The notes below the pieces were generated by a model. That model saw only the letters and a program-made list of their open reading frames with translations. It was not told where the DNA came from and made no database searches. From the IMG/VR virus record IMGVR_UViG_3300046660_000385, positions 53,859 through 117,858 of that record: a stretch of DNA of 64,000 nt; one strand, written 5' to 3'. Source of the stretch: a virus. Positions 44,097-51,227 of this stretch are shown here, in pieces; the stretch's first letter is position 1, and each line of letters begins with the position of its first letter. The translations under genes were made by a program, and so were the position numbers.

Positions 44097-45128
44097 TCAC
44101 GCCGCTTTTCCCTCGGCCGGCGCGTCGTTCCGGTCGCCGTTGCCGTCCCATTTCGCGCGCTCGACGTGCACCAGTTCGCCGTCCTTGCCCTGGCTGAACC
44201 AGAACCGCACCAGCACCTTGTGCTCGACCAGCTCCTGCAGGCGCTGCTTGACGATGCGTTTCTGCTCCTTGGGCGAGCAGGTCAGCTGCAGCAGCTTGGC
44301 CAGTGTGGCCACGTAGACGTCGTTCGGGTTCTTGTGGCTGCCGTAGTAGGCCTGCAGGATGCCGGCCCCGGTCGACATCTCGCTTTGCGCGCTCTCCGAC
44401 ACCAGCGTCAGCCACTCCTTGGCGAACAGCAGGATCATGTTCGGGTCCATCGGGATCTCCCACTCGAGGTCGCCCTGCGGGACGTCGTCGACCGGGGTCT
44501 TGCCGCCGGTGAAGCGCACGCCGCTGTCGACCATGCGCAGCTGCATGCCCGAGACGTCGGTGGCGGCCAGGTCCTGCTCCTCGATCGCGCGGATCTCGTC
44601 GTACATGGCGGCCAGCATTTCGACCGAGCCGACGGCGGCGCGCGCCTTTTCGTAGGCGCGCATCTTGGTCAGGCGGCGCGAGTAGATCATCAGCGACACG
44701 CCCGACAGCCGCAGGATCGAGTTGTAGATCTCGGTGTAGTAGACCTGGCGGGTCTGCCATTTGTTGAGCTTGCAGATGGTCGAGCTTTTCACCCGCACCA
44801 CCAGGCCGCCCAGCTTGTGCTCGCGCGCCAGGTGCGCCAGCGTGAGAAACACCTTCCAGTCCTGGCCGCGGATCTCCTCGCCGGTCATGGTGACGGCCGC
44901 GTCGTCGCCGCCGAGCGTGAACAGCCGCTCGTTGTGGTAGTAGCGGCGCGGGGCGCCGCCCGTCTTGGTCGAGATCAGGGCGCAGCGGGTCAGCTCGTTG
45001 GCGATCGCGCGCACCTCGTCGTGCCAGTACGGCAGCTGGACGGGCGCGAACTTCCGCAGTTCGGCCTCCATCGTCCTGGCCTTGGTCAGCTGGTCGCGCG
45101 CGCGATCCTGCGGGGTGGAATCGGTCAT
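44097..45128 (-). CDS. trfA: TrfA-like plasmid replication initiator (343 aa)
   Basis: It would bind the neighbouring iterons and load host DnaA/DnaB. Characteristic segments are CALISTKTGGAPRRYYHNE, the T-G-E-E-I-R...DWKVFLTLAHLARE block, and two stretches typical of tandem winged-helix initiators (SSTICKLNKWQTRQVYYTEI; KLLQLTCSPKEQKRIVKQRL). The length is close to that of RK2 TrfA. The gene is last in a minus-strand operon and ends right at the origin, so replication control is tied to that operon's promoter. An iteron-driven autoregulatory promoter directly upstream was not seen. Family assignment rests on motif memory. Confidence 0.78.
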   Translation of the reverse strand: MTDSTPQDRARDQLTKARTMEAELRKFAPVQLPYWHDEVRAIANELTRCALISTKTGGAPRRYYHNERLFTLGGDDAAVTMTGEEIRGQDWKVFLTLAHLAREHKLGGLVVRVKSSTICKLNKWQTRQVYYTEIYNSILRLSGVSLMIYSRRLTKMRAYEKARAAVGSVEMLAAMYDEIRAIEEQDLAATDVSGMQLRMVDSGVRFTGGKTPVDDVPQGDLEWEIPMDPNMILLFAKEWLTLVSESAQSEMSTGAGILQAYYGSHKNPNDVYVATLAKLLQLTCSPKEQKRIVKQRLQELVEHKVLVRFWFSQGKDGELVHVERAKWDGNGDRNDAPAEGKAA

Positions 45129-45182
45129 GGTCCGTCCTGTTGTTGGATCGTGAGCCGGGCCTGGACGTGGCCCGGCGATGGC

Positions 45183-45659
45183 TTAGCTTGTCTGGCGCGG
45201 ATCTGGCCACGCGGCGGCCGGCTGCGGCATGCTGCCCGAGACCATGTTGGCCACGGCCTGGCTGGCCTCCTGCGCCGGCGACACCGGGCCAGGGTCGCGC
45301 TCGACCACCAGCACCGGCTTCTCGATCAGGAAGTCCTCCATCGGCTGGCCGATCAGCCAGTTCGGCACCCGGCCGCTGCCGGTCCAGGTGGCGCCGCTGA
45401 CGGGGTCGCGGTACTTCGGCGCGCCCTTGACCGAGCGGTCGCGCCGCTTCTCGGGCTTGCGCTCGCGCTTGGGCGGCGCCGGCGGCGCCGTATAGCCGAG
45501 TTCTTCGGCGGTCAGGTCGTAGGCCGAGATCAGCGCCTTGATGTCGCCGATCGCGGCGTTGCGGCCCTCCATCATCAGCAGGGTCGCCTTCTCCTGCAGC
45601 GCCTTGATCTGCGCCTGCAGCTCTTGATAGGCCTGGAAATTCCGGTGCAGGTCGCTCAT
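45183..45659 (-). CDS. H-NS-family protein, copy 1 (158 aa)
   Basis: An N-terminal helical dimerisation region (QAYQELQAQIKALQEKATLL) is followed by a basic Pro linker and the H-NS DNA-binding loop YRDPVSGATWTGSGRVPNWL near residues 84-103. The tail after the DNA-binding motif is longer than usual, about 55 residues, and Pro/Ala-rich. Such proteins silence AT-rich DNA. On a plasmid they often reduce fitness cost by replacing host H-NS. Its start overlaps the stop of a second H-NS-like gene (ATGA). Confidence 0.85.
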   Translation of the reverse strand: MSDLHRNFQAYQELQAQIKALQEKATLLMMEGRNAAIGDIKALISAYDLTAEELGYTAPPAPPKRERKPEKRRDRSVKGAPKYRDPVSGATWTGSGRVPNWLIGQPMEDFLIEKPVLVVERDPGPVSPAQEASQAVANMVSGSMPQPAAAWPDPRQTS

Positions 45660-46015
45660 GCCCTACCCTCGATCAGGAACTGTTCCCGATTCTTGCCCTT
45701 GATCCAGCCGGGCACGGTGCCCAGGCCGCTCCAGGTCTTGCCCGAGGCCGGATCGAGGTAGCGCGGCGTCGACGGCTTGCGGTTGTTTGGCCCGCGCGGG
45801 CAGAACAGCGCCCCTTCCACCAGTTCCTCTGGGGTCAGGCCGACGTTGCGGGCGATCTGCAGGATCTTCGCGCGCGCCTCGGTAACGACTTCGATGCGGC
45901 GCTTGCTGATGTGCTCGGCCAGCAGTTGTTGCAGGGATTCCAGGTAGGGCAGTTCCAGCTTGTCGATCAGCTGGAGGACATCGGCCAGTGCGGCCGCGTG
46001 GGGGGTGCGGGTCAT
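45656..46015 (-). CDS. H-NS-family protein, copy 2 (119 aa)
   Basis: ATG 46015 was chosen because it overlaps the upstream stop. The helical N-terminus (ALADVLQLIDKLELPYLESL) is followed by a short linker and the DNA-binding motif YLDPASGKTWSGLGTVPGWI. In the binding loop it differs from copy 1 (SGLGTVPGWI against TGSGRVPNWL), losing one basic residue. The pair may form heterodimers with each other or with host H-NS. Tandem copies beside an AT-rich origin are notable. Confidence 0.85.
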   Translation of the reverse strand: MTRTPHAAALADVLQLIDKLELPYLESLQQLLAEHISKRRIEVVTEARAKILQIARNVGLTPEELVEGALFCPRGPNNRKPSTPRYLDPASGKTWSGLGTVPGWIKGKNREQFLIEGRA

Positions 46016-46284
46016 GTTTTCGTAGGTCGTTGGTTGGTGAAAGTGGTGGGCACGGTGCCCAGGTGGAAATACAGGGCCGCCGCCATCGCGGCCTGGCGGC
46101 GCGTCAGGCCGGGCGGGTCCTCTTCGTCCCCGCCGAAGCAGAAGCAGCGCTGTTTCTGGTGGCCGACCGAGCCGACGGCGGCGCGCAGGCCGCACTCGTA
46201 ATGGGTCGGCTGGGCGTAGTTCGGGGCGCGCCGGTCGTCGCCCATGACGGGTTCGTCGCACCAGACGCAGGTCGGGGCGGTCAT
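46012..46284 (-). CDS. small cysteine-rich, probably zinc-binding protein (90 aa)
   Basis: ATG 46284 overlaps the upstream stop as ATGA. Cysteine pairs CVWC near the start, YEC in the middle and CFC near residue 45 suggest one or two zinc sites (MTAPTCVWCDEPVMGDDRRA). The C-terminal half is helical. Function unknown. It is coupled to the H-NS-like gene downstream. Confidence 0.6.
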   Translation of the reverse strand: MTAPTCVWCDEPVMGDDRRAPNYAQPTHYECGLRAAVGSVGHQKQRCFCFGGDEEDPPGLTRRQAAMAAALYFHLGTVPTTFTNQRPTKT

Positions 46285-46460
46285 GGACAGGACGGCCCCG
46301 GCGTTGCCGGGCGCGGGTTCTTCTCGCGCCAGGCAGCGCCTGAGTAAAAGGCGTTCATCACATCGGACTTGATGCACTCGCGGTCGTCGTCGTCATAGGC
46401 GCTCGCGCAGGCCTCGGCGGCGTCGATCAGGGCGTTGGTGTCGTCGTCGGTGTCGTTCAT
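46281..46460 (-). CDS. small acidic protein (59 aa)
   Basis: ATG 46460 follows AAGGAG by 5 bases, and the stop overlaps the next ATG. The first 30 residues are unusually acidic (MNDTDDDTNALIDAAEACAS, YDDDDREC). The C-terminus is Pro-rich. An acidic small phage protein could mimic DNA, but nothing else supports that here. Confidence 0.6.
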   Translation of the reverse strand: MNDTDDDTNALIDAAEACASAYDDDDRECIKSDVMNAFYSGAAWREKNPRPATPGPSCP

Positions 46461-46461
46461 G

Positions 46462-46782
46462 TCACTCCTTCTCGGAAAACAGGTCGGGGTTGTTGCGCCA
46501 GGCGATCATCTGGTTGGCCTGCAGCAGGGTGTCGGCGCGCACCGCGCGCCAGGCGTCGGCGGCGTCGCGCAGCCGTTCAAAGTCGTACTCGTCGGCCCCC
46601 ACGATGATCGAGGCCAGGTAGGCGTTGGCCAGCGCCGCCGCCTTGTTTGCCAGCTCGGCGCAATCGTGGGTCGACCAGGAACAGTCGTCGGGCGGGCCGC
46701 CGCGCAGCGCGTTGACGCTGTCCTCGAGGATCTGGCCCATCTCGATGATGCTGCGCTGCAGGCGTTCGATCTCGTCGTTCAT
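46462..46782 (-). CDS. hypothetical helical protein (106 aa)
   Basis: It starts MNDEIERLQRSIIEMGQILE, a heptad-like helix that may dimerise, followed by a helical core (ELANKAAALANAYLASIIVG). It separates from the next gene by one base and couples upstream by ATGA. No family recognised. Confidence 0.6.
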   Translation of the reverse strand: MNDEIERLQRSIIEMGQILEDSVNALRGGPPDDCSWSTHDCAELANKAAALANAYLASIIVGADEYDFERLRDAADAWRAVRADTLLQANQMIAWRNNPDLFSEKE

Positions 46783-47012
46783 ATCCAGCTCTCGACAATG
46801 ACGGGGTCATCCCCAGGGCTGCGTGCGATCGGCACCAGGTCGCGCGGCAGCTTGGCGCGCACCTCCTCCAGGGTCGGCGCGAACACGGCGTCGGACGTGG
46901 CAACGGTCGTGCCGCCGGCCAGCACCTCGTGCCGGCGCGCGACGAAACCGCCAGGATGGTCGCGCGGGTGGTCGTATACGGTCCAGACCGACAGCAGTGC
47001 AACGCGGCTCAT
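46779..47012 (-). CDS. hypothetical protein (77 aa)
   Basis: ATG 47012 overlaps the upstream gene's stop as ATGA. MSRVALLSVWTVYDHPRDHP is followed by LAGGTTVATSDAVFAPTLEE and a strand ending in VIVESWI. It looks like a small alpha/beta phage protein. Function unknown. Confidence 0.6.
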   Translation of the reverse strand: MSRVALLSVWTVYDHPRDHPGGFVARRHEVLAGGTTVATSDAVFAPTLEEVRAKLPRDLVPIARSPGDDPVIVESWI

Positions 47013-47188
47013 GTGGTGGCCCTTCGCACGATGCGGGTGATGCGGGCGCAGGCCATGCCGGCGCACAGCGCGCCGCCATATGTCACCACCGGCGCGATCC
47101 AGCCGTGCCAGCCCCAGGCCGAGGTCGAGAGCGTCGAGCCGGCCAGGATCACCACCAGCAGCAGTGTGGTTTCGTTGACTGGTTTCAT
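47009..47188 (-). CDS. small two-span membrane protein (59 aa)
   Basis: The ATG at 47188 has no strong SD, but the stop overlaps the next ATG. Two hydrophobic segments (TTLLLVVILAGSTLSTSAWG; WIAPVVTYGGALCAGMACA) are separated by a short turn, and the C-terminus is basic (RITRIVRRATT). It could be a membrane-located immunity or exclusion protein, though nothing beyond topology supports this. Confidence 0.6.
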   Translation of the reverse strand: MKPVNETTLLLVVILAGSTLSTSAWGWHGWIAPVVTYGGALCAGMACARITRIVRRATT

Positions 47189-47190
47189 GT

Positions 47191-47688
47191 TCAGTAGTCG
47201 TCCTCGGTCAGGAAAATCGGCCCGCCGCTCAGGTTGAAGGTGACGGACATCTTGCCGTCCAGCTCGCCTGCAAGGTCGCCGACAAAGGCGATGCGGTCGC
47301 CCGGCTCGGCGGCAAGGACAGCGTTGATGACTTTCTCGCGCAGCGGCGTCTTGCCGATCGACAGGCCGCGGACCACCATGCGGCCCTTGTCGGCCAGGCG
47401 GTCGTCCATGCAGGCCGGCAGGCGCGCCAGGGCGTCGATCGCGGCGCGCCCGGCCAGCGTCAGCGACACGCTGCCCAGCTTCTGCCAGCCTTCATTGTCG
47501 ACCTTGCCGCCGGCCCAGCAGCACAGCACCCGGCGGGTGTGCTCGCCGCGCGAGACCGTGGTCTCGAACACGTTCATGTTGACCTGCACGTCCTCGTCCA
47601 CGCCGGTGGCCCCGCGCAGCTGCTTGACCAGGTCGGGGTGGAACTGCGCGCCCAGGATCATGCGCGAGACAATGGTTTCATCGTTCAT
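47191..47688 (-). CDS. hypothetical protein (165 aa)
   Basis: ATG 47688 with GAGG six to nine bases upstream is preferred over a GTG at 47700 that overlaps the previous stop. The protein has a Cys pair (RRVLCCWAGG) and a beta-rich C-terminus ending FNLSGGPIFLTEDDY. No known motif. It is coupled within the small-gene operon. Confidence 0.6.
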   Translation of the reverse strand: MNDETIVSRMILGAQFHPDLVKQLRGATGVDEDVQVNMNVFETTVSRGEHTRRVLCCWAGGKVDNEGWQKLGSVSLTLAGRAAIDALARLPACMDDRLADKGRMVVRGLSIGKTPLREKVINAVLAAEPGDRIAFVGDLAGELDGKMSVTFNLSGGPIFLTEDDY

Positions 47689-47696
47689 GTCTGTCC

Positions 47697-48014
47697 TCAC
47701 TGTAGAGGGGTGTCGGAGTTCTGCTGGTCGAACTGGGCCTTGACCTGCTCGGCCAGCTCGCCCTGCATCTCGACGAAGCCGCCTTTCACGCCCAGGCCGT
47801 CGGTGAAGGCCTGCAGGACCATCATCGTGAACTGGTCCTTGTTCGCACCATTGTCGACCTCGTAGTCAACGATGCTGCGCGCAAAGTAGCCGAACATGAT
47901 GATGGCCAGCTTCGGCGCAATGTCGTGACGCACCATGGCGGCGTGGACCGCGTCCAGGAACTTCTTCGAGGCCATCGCGGTGTCGTCGGTGCTGCGTTCT
48001 TTCTTCTTGGTCAT
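47697..48014 (-). CDS. hypothetical helical protein (105 aa)
   Basis: ATG 48014 follows AAGGAAAG. MTKKKERSTDDTAMASKKFL is followed by helices (VRHDIAPKLAIIMFGYFARS). The C-terminus is acidic and Gln-rich. Function unknown; it resembles small early phage proteins. Confidence 0.6.
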   Translation of the reverse strand: MTKKKERSTDDTAMASKKFLDAVHAAMVRHDIAPKLAIIMFGYFARSIVDYEVDNGANKDQFTMMVLQAFTDGLGVKGGFVEMQGELAEQVKAQFDQQNSDTPLQ

Positions 48015-48436
48015 TGGCGCCACTTTCCTTGTTTGGCAATACGGTAGGGAGGGATGCGCCACAGCGCGCAGATGAGGAGCGCGACCAGCGACGCCGCGGC
48101 GAAGCCCCAGCGCTCGGTCAGCGCGTAGTTGACCAGCGAGCTGGCGTTCCAGATGCCGACCACCCACTGGCCGTACCACCACACCAGCGGGTGCCCGACC
48201 AGCCCTCTGGTGCGGATCGGCGGGAGCGGCGTGAACGGCTCGCCCATCAGGCGGTGGATCTCGCCGCGCACGGCGTCGGCCTGGAACAGCAGGCGCTTGC
48301 CGCGTTTGTTCTCCAGCAGCTGCCAGAGCACGAACCGGCCCGGCTTGTAGATCCGGTCCAGCTCGTCCATCAGCACGGCCATGACGCCGTGCAGGTAAGC
48401 CAGCCGGTGCTCGCGGTCGAGTCGGTCGTCGTTCAT
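48011..48436 (-). CDS. membrane-associated hypothetical protein (141 aa)
   Basis: ATG 48436 overlaps the upstream stop. The N-terminal 85 residues are soluble and charged (MNDDRLDREHRLAYLHGVMA). The C-terminal part carries hydrophobic segments (HPLVWWYGQWVVGIWNASSL; WGFAAASLVALLICALWRI), so one or two membrane spans are likely. The topology would suit a superinfection or membrane-bound regulator. No family recognised. Confidence 0.6.
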   Translation of the reverse strand: MNDDRLDREHRLAYLHGVMAVLMDELDRIYKPGRFVLWQLLENKRGKRLLFQADAVRGEIHRLMGEPFTPLPPIRTRGLVGHPLVWWYGQWVVGIWNASSLVNYALTERWGFAAASLVALLICALWRIPPYRIAKQGKWRQ

Positions 48437-48582
48437 GCGCGCCTCCGGGCCAGGTCCTCGCCCAGCGCCTCGACCACCAGCTCCTCGAGCGAGCAGCTGC
48501 GGATGCGCGCCCTGCAGGCCAGTGCGCAGATGGTTGGCCACGGTAGGCGCACCGGCATGTCGATGTCGGGTTCGGGAATCAT
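48433..48582 (-). CDS. small protein, possibly RHH-like (49 aa)
   Basis: ATG 48582 follows AGGAGG by six bases, and the stop overlaps the next start. MIPEPDIDMPVRLPWPTICA resembles the strand of a ribbon-helix-helix protein, followed by two helices (SLEELVVEALGEDLARR). DNA binding is a guess. Too short to classify. Confidence 0.55.
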   Translation of the reverse strand: MIPEPDIDMPVRLPWPTICALACRARIRSCSLEELVVEALGEDLARRRA

Positions 48583-48905
48583 CAGTGCCTCCTGACCGGC
48601 AACACGATCGTCTGCGGGGTCTCGTCATCGCCGGCCTTCATGGTGCGCACCAGCTCGGCCGGCAGGCTCATCACCTCGATGAACTGCAGCGTCATCGCCC
48701 GGCGCGCGTCGTCGAGCTTGATGGCCGGGTTTTCCCTCATCACCACGGCAGCCACGCCGCGGCAGGCGACGGCGGCAGCCAACACCATGTTCAGCCAGGT
48801 GAGGTCGGGATTGGCGCGCCCGGCCGCCGTCATCGCGTCGGTCAGGGTAGCGGCCAGCTGCATCATCGCCTCGGCATGCGCCGGGTCCATTTGGTCGTCA
48901 TTCAT
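48582..48905 (-). CDS. hypothetical helical protein (107 aa)
   Basis: ATG 48905 overlaps the stop of the DUF7694-like gene. It is mainly helical (AEAMMQLAATLTDAMTAAGR; WLNMVLAAAVACRGVAAVVM), with a short strand at the C-terminus (QTIVLPVRRH). No motif recognised. One base is shared with the next gene (TGATG). Confidence 0.6.
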   Translation of the reverse strand: MNDDQMDPAHAEAMMQLAATLTDAMTAAGRANPDLTWLNMVLAAAVACRGVAAVVMRENPAIKLDDARRAMTLQFIEVMSLPAELVRTMKAGDDETPQTIVLPVRRH

Positions 48906-49273
48906 TTGAGGGTCCCCAGGCTGGCGATGCCAACGAAGATGTCCGGCGGGCGCGGGATCTCGAGGTCCAGCGGACGCCACATATGTAAACAGTTCGGGTG
49001 GTTGGAAATCCAGGATGAGCGCGGGACGTGCAGCTGCATCACCGTGTCCTCATGATCCCAGAACAATTCTTTCACGGCGCACATTTCGTCCCACAGCGGA
49101 CAGCGATCCTGACGCGAGACGGACACATGCTCCCAGCCGAGCTTGTCGGAACAGATCACGCGCAGGGTCTGGTTGCGCGCCAGCTTGACCATGAACAGGC
49201 CGTTGTTGCCGGCTTCCGGCGTGGTGCCGTACATGCCGCTGGTAACGCGAAAACGTTCTGGGGCTTTCATCAT
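48902..49273 (-). CDS. DUF7694-like phage protein (123 aa)
   Basis: It is the first gene of the operon that ends with the TrfA-like initiator. Recognisable core: WEHVSVSRQDRCPLWDEMC, VKELFWDHEDTVMQLHVPRS and NHPNCLHMWRPLDLEIPRPP. I recall this as a small phage/prophage family of unknown function with conserved Cys, Trp and His. Two adjacent ATGs (49273, 49270) are possible starts, and no Shine-Dalgarno is evident. Confidence 0.7.
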   Translation of the reverse strand: MMKAPERFRVTSGMYGTTPEAGNNGLFMVKLARNQTLRVICSDKLGWEHVSVSRQDRCPLWDEMCAVKELFWDHEDTVMQLHVPRSSWISNHPNCLHMWRPLDLEIPRPPDIFVGIASLGTLK

Positions 49274-49307
49274 GGGTCGGGTAATTGTCGGTAAGGAACA
49301 GCCTACG

Positions 49308-49337
49308 ATATTAGGGTAGACCTGTCCCAAGTGGCAA
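49308..49337 (-). promoter_or_regulatory. promoter of the H-NS/initiator operon with overlapping palindrome
   Basis: On the minus strand TTGCCA (49332-49337) and TAATAT (49308-49313) are 18 bases apart. The -35 is one arm of the inverted repeat TGGCAA...TTGCCA spanning 49332-49349, so a repressor bound there would block it. The 150-base gap 49274-49425 holds nothing else that I can name. Confidence 0.65.
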
Positions 49338-49425
49338 CTTTTTTTGCCAAGTGTAAGGGGTTCGCCACCGGCGTGGAGCACGCCTGTTCCGCATCTTCCG
49401 CAGTGTGAGAATGTGTGAGTTTTGG

Positions 49426-50331
49426 TCAGCTTTTCAGCAGCAGGGCCAGGTTGTCCTCGACCAGCCGGTGCAGGGCGTCGTAGTTGATATTGCCGGACAC
49501 GCGAGCGCCGTCGCCGGTCAGCACCAGGCGCACGCCGCCGCCCAGCTCGATGTCCTTGCTGGGCTTCTTCGCGCGCGGGTTGACCTGGTCCTCGATCCAG
49601 CGCGGCACCCCGCCCTGCGTCAGCAATTCCTTGGCGAGCAGGCACAGCGCATCGAACACGGCCAGTTCGTGCTGCGGGCAGTAGGGCTTGAGCTTCTTGG
49701 CCAGGTTGTAGCCGACCAGACCCGGGTGGTCGTCGAGCAGCTGGTGGACGCTTTGCGGCAGTGCGCCGAAGGTGTCCAGGTGCTGGATGATAGTACGGTC
49801 GATGTTGAGCAGGCGCGCCAGGTCGATGTTGCTCTTGACGGCGCCCGCCTCGCGCAGCATCTGCATGTGCTTGTACAGTTCCCAGTCGCCGAGGTTCTTG
49901 CGCGTGGTGTTTTCCGACGTCAGCGCGCGCGCCGCTTCGATGTCCGACAGGTTTCGCACGAAGGCCGGGATCTCGGGCCGCCCCAGGCGCCGGAACGCTT
50001 CGACCCGGTGGTGGCCGGCGACCAGCTCGAACCGGGGTGTGATTTTATCACACCCCCCCTCGGTCCCCGGCGGCAGCGGGCGCACGATGACCGGGTCGTG
50101 CAGGGTGTCCTCGCGCACGCTCTCGACCAGGACCTCCATGTAGGCTTCGTCGACCTTCCCCCGGCGCTGGTAGCGCGAAGGCGCGATCGCGTCCAGCGGC
50201 AGCAGTTGCGGCGGCGCGACTTCGTTGCCCATGCTGCCGAAGATCGTGGAGGCGACGTCGCTGCGGCCGGCGGCTGGCGGCGCGCGCCGGCTGGCCGCTT
50301 CGGCCAGCTGCTTTTCGAGCTTACTCGACAT
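49426..50331 (-). CDS. parB: ParB-type partition protein (301 aa)
   Basis: It binds the centromere and activates ParA for plasmid segregation. The ParB/Srx-like domain is seen as DAIAPSRYQRR, VLVESVREDTLHDPVIVRPL, FELVAGHHRVEAFRRLG and LTSENTTRKNLGDWE. An HTH region follows (NIDLARLLNIDRTIIQHL). Between the strand IVRPLPPG and ELVAGHHR the gene carries an extra loop whose codons form a 23-bp palindrome, a candidate binding site inside its own gene. The start overlaps the parA end by 11 bases. Confidence 0.9.
   Translation of the reverse strand: MSSKLEKQLAEAASRRAPPAAGRSDVASTIFGSMGNEVAPPQLLPLDAIAPSRYQRRGKVDEAYMEVLVESVREDTLHDPVIVRPLPPGTEGGCDKITPRFELVAGHHRVEAFRRLGRPEIPAFVRNLSDIEAARALTSENTTRKNLGDWELYKHMQMLREAGAVKSNIDLARLLNIDRTIIQHLDTFGALPQSVHQLLDDHPGLVGYNLAKKLKPYCPQHELAVFDALCLLAKELLTQGGVPRWIEDQVNPRAKKPSKDIELGGGVRLVLTGDGARVSGNINYDALHRLVEDNLALLLKS
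50034..50056. repeat. 23-bp palindrome inside parB (candidate centromere site)
   Basis: GGGGTGTGAT-TTT-ATCACACCCC: ten-base perfect arms around three bases. On the coding strand it encodes the GCDKITP part of a loop in ParB. It is the same element as at 51185 and 51999. Confidence 0.85.
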
Positions 50332-51115
50332 CGGCCAGTTCCTTCGCCTGCAGGCCCAGCTTGGCCATCACTTCGCGCGACAGGTCGAACACGGCGCGGG
50401 TGACGGTATGGTCCTTGTCGAACTGCAGGATGGTCTGGCCGAGGATCTGGCCCTTCTGCACATCGGTGCTGGCCGGGATCGTCGCGGCGAATACATCGTA
50501 GTATTCGCGCACGCTGTTGGCGATGATCCGGCACACGGTCTTGCGGCCGTCGTGCCTGGTCAGCACCGCGCCGCCCAGCTGCAGGCGCGGGTTGACGATG
50601 CGCGCCTCGTTGATGAAGTTCAGGGTGTCGTCGCTGCCGGTGAGCGACAGCTTCGAGCCGGATTCGACCGGCACGATCACCATGTCGGCCGCGGCCAGGG
50701 CGTTCGCGGTCAGGCTGCCCAGCGACGGCGGGCAGTCCAGGATGATGATGTCGTAGACCTCGGCCACGCTCCTGAGCTTTTCCGCCACCAGGCGGGTCGA
50801 GGTGAACGGGTTGTTCTGCAGGCTCCGTTCGAGGTTGGCCAGCTTGATGGTCGAGCCGAGCACATGCACGCCGGGGATGCGCGTTTCCGTGATGATGGCC
50901 TCGGCCATCGTGACGTCGCCGGCCAGCAGCTTCTCGATCGGCGCCGGCGGCGCCGCCTCGAACGAATAGGCCAGCTTGGTGGCGTTGGCCTGCGGGTCCA
51001 GGTCGACCAGCAGCACGCTCTGGCCTTCGCGGCTCATCGCATCGGCCATGTTGACACAGCAGAACGTCTTGCAGACGCCGCCCTTGTGGTTCACTACCGC
51101 GAGTATCTTTGCCAT
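50321..51115 (-). CDS. parA: ParA-type partition ATPase (264 aa)
   Basis: It starts MAKILAVVNHKGGVCKTFCC: the deviant Walker A box KGGxxKT is present, but the usual second-last Gly is Cys (KGGVCKT). Walker A' VDLDPQANATK and Walker B-type IIILDCPPSLG follow. The length and the lack of an N-terminal HTH suggest a small (type Ib/chromosomal-like) ParA that does not itself repress the operon. A palindrome lies upstream at 51185, so ParB may provide regulation. A candidate -10 GATAAT lies at 51145-51150 (minus strand). Confidence 0.92.
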   Translation of the reverse strand: MAKILAVVNHKGGVCKTFCCVNMADAMSREGQSVLLVDLDPQANATKLAYSFEAAPPAPIEKLLAGDVTMAEAIITETRIPGVHVLGSTIKLANLERSLQNNPFTSTRLVAEKLRSVAEVYDIIILDCPPSLGSLTANALAAADMVIVPVESGSKLSLTGSDDTLNFINEARIVNPRLQLGGAVLTRHDGRKTVCRIIANSVREYYDVFAATIPASTDVQKGQILGQTILQFDKDHTVTRAVFDLSREVMAKLGLQAKELADVE

Positions 51116-51184
51116 GTGGACGCCTCTTCTCTTTGGAAGAGGAAATTATCGCACAGGGTGGCGGGAATTACCAGTTTGAAACAA

Positions 51185-51207
51185 GGGGTGTGATACGATC
51201 ACACCCC
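51185..51207. repeat. 23-bp palindrome upstream of parA (candidate centromere/operator)
   Basis: GGGGTGTGAT-ACG-ATCACACCCC, ten-base perfect arms, in the 112-base gap between parA and the next gene. It is placed to serve both as a ParB site and in control of parA. The rest of the gap shows only a possible -10. Confidence 0.85.
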
Positions 51208-51227
51208 CCGTTTGCGGACCGGCTCGC

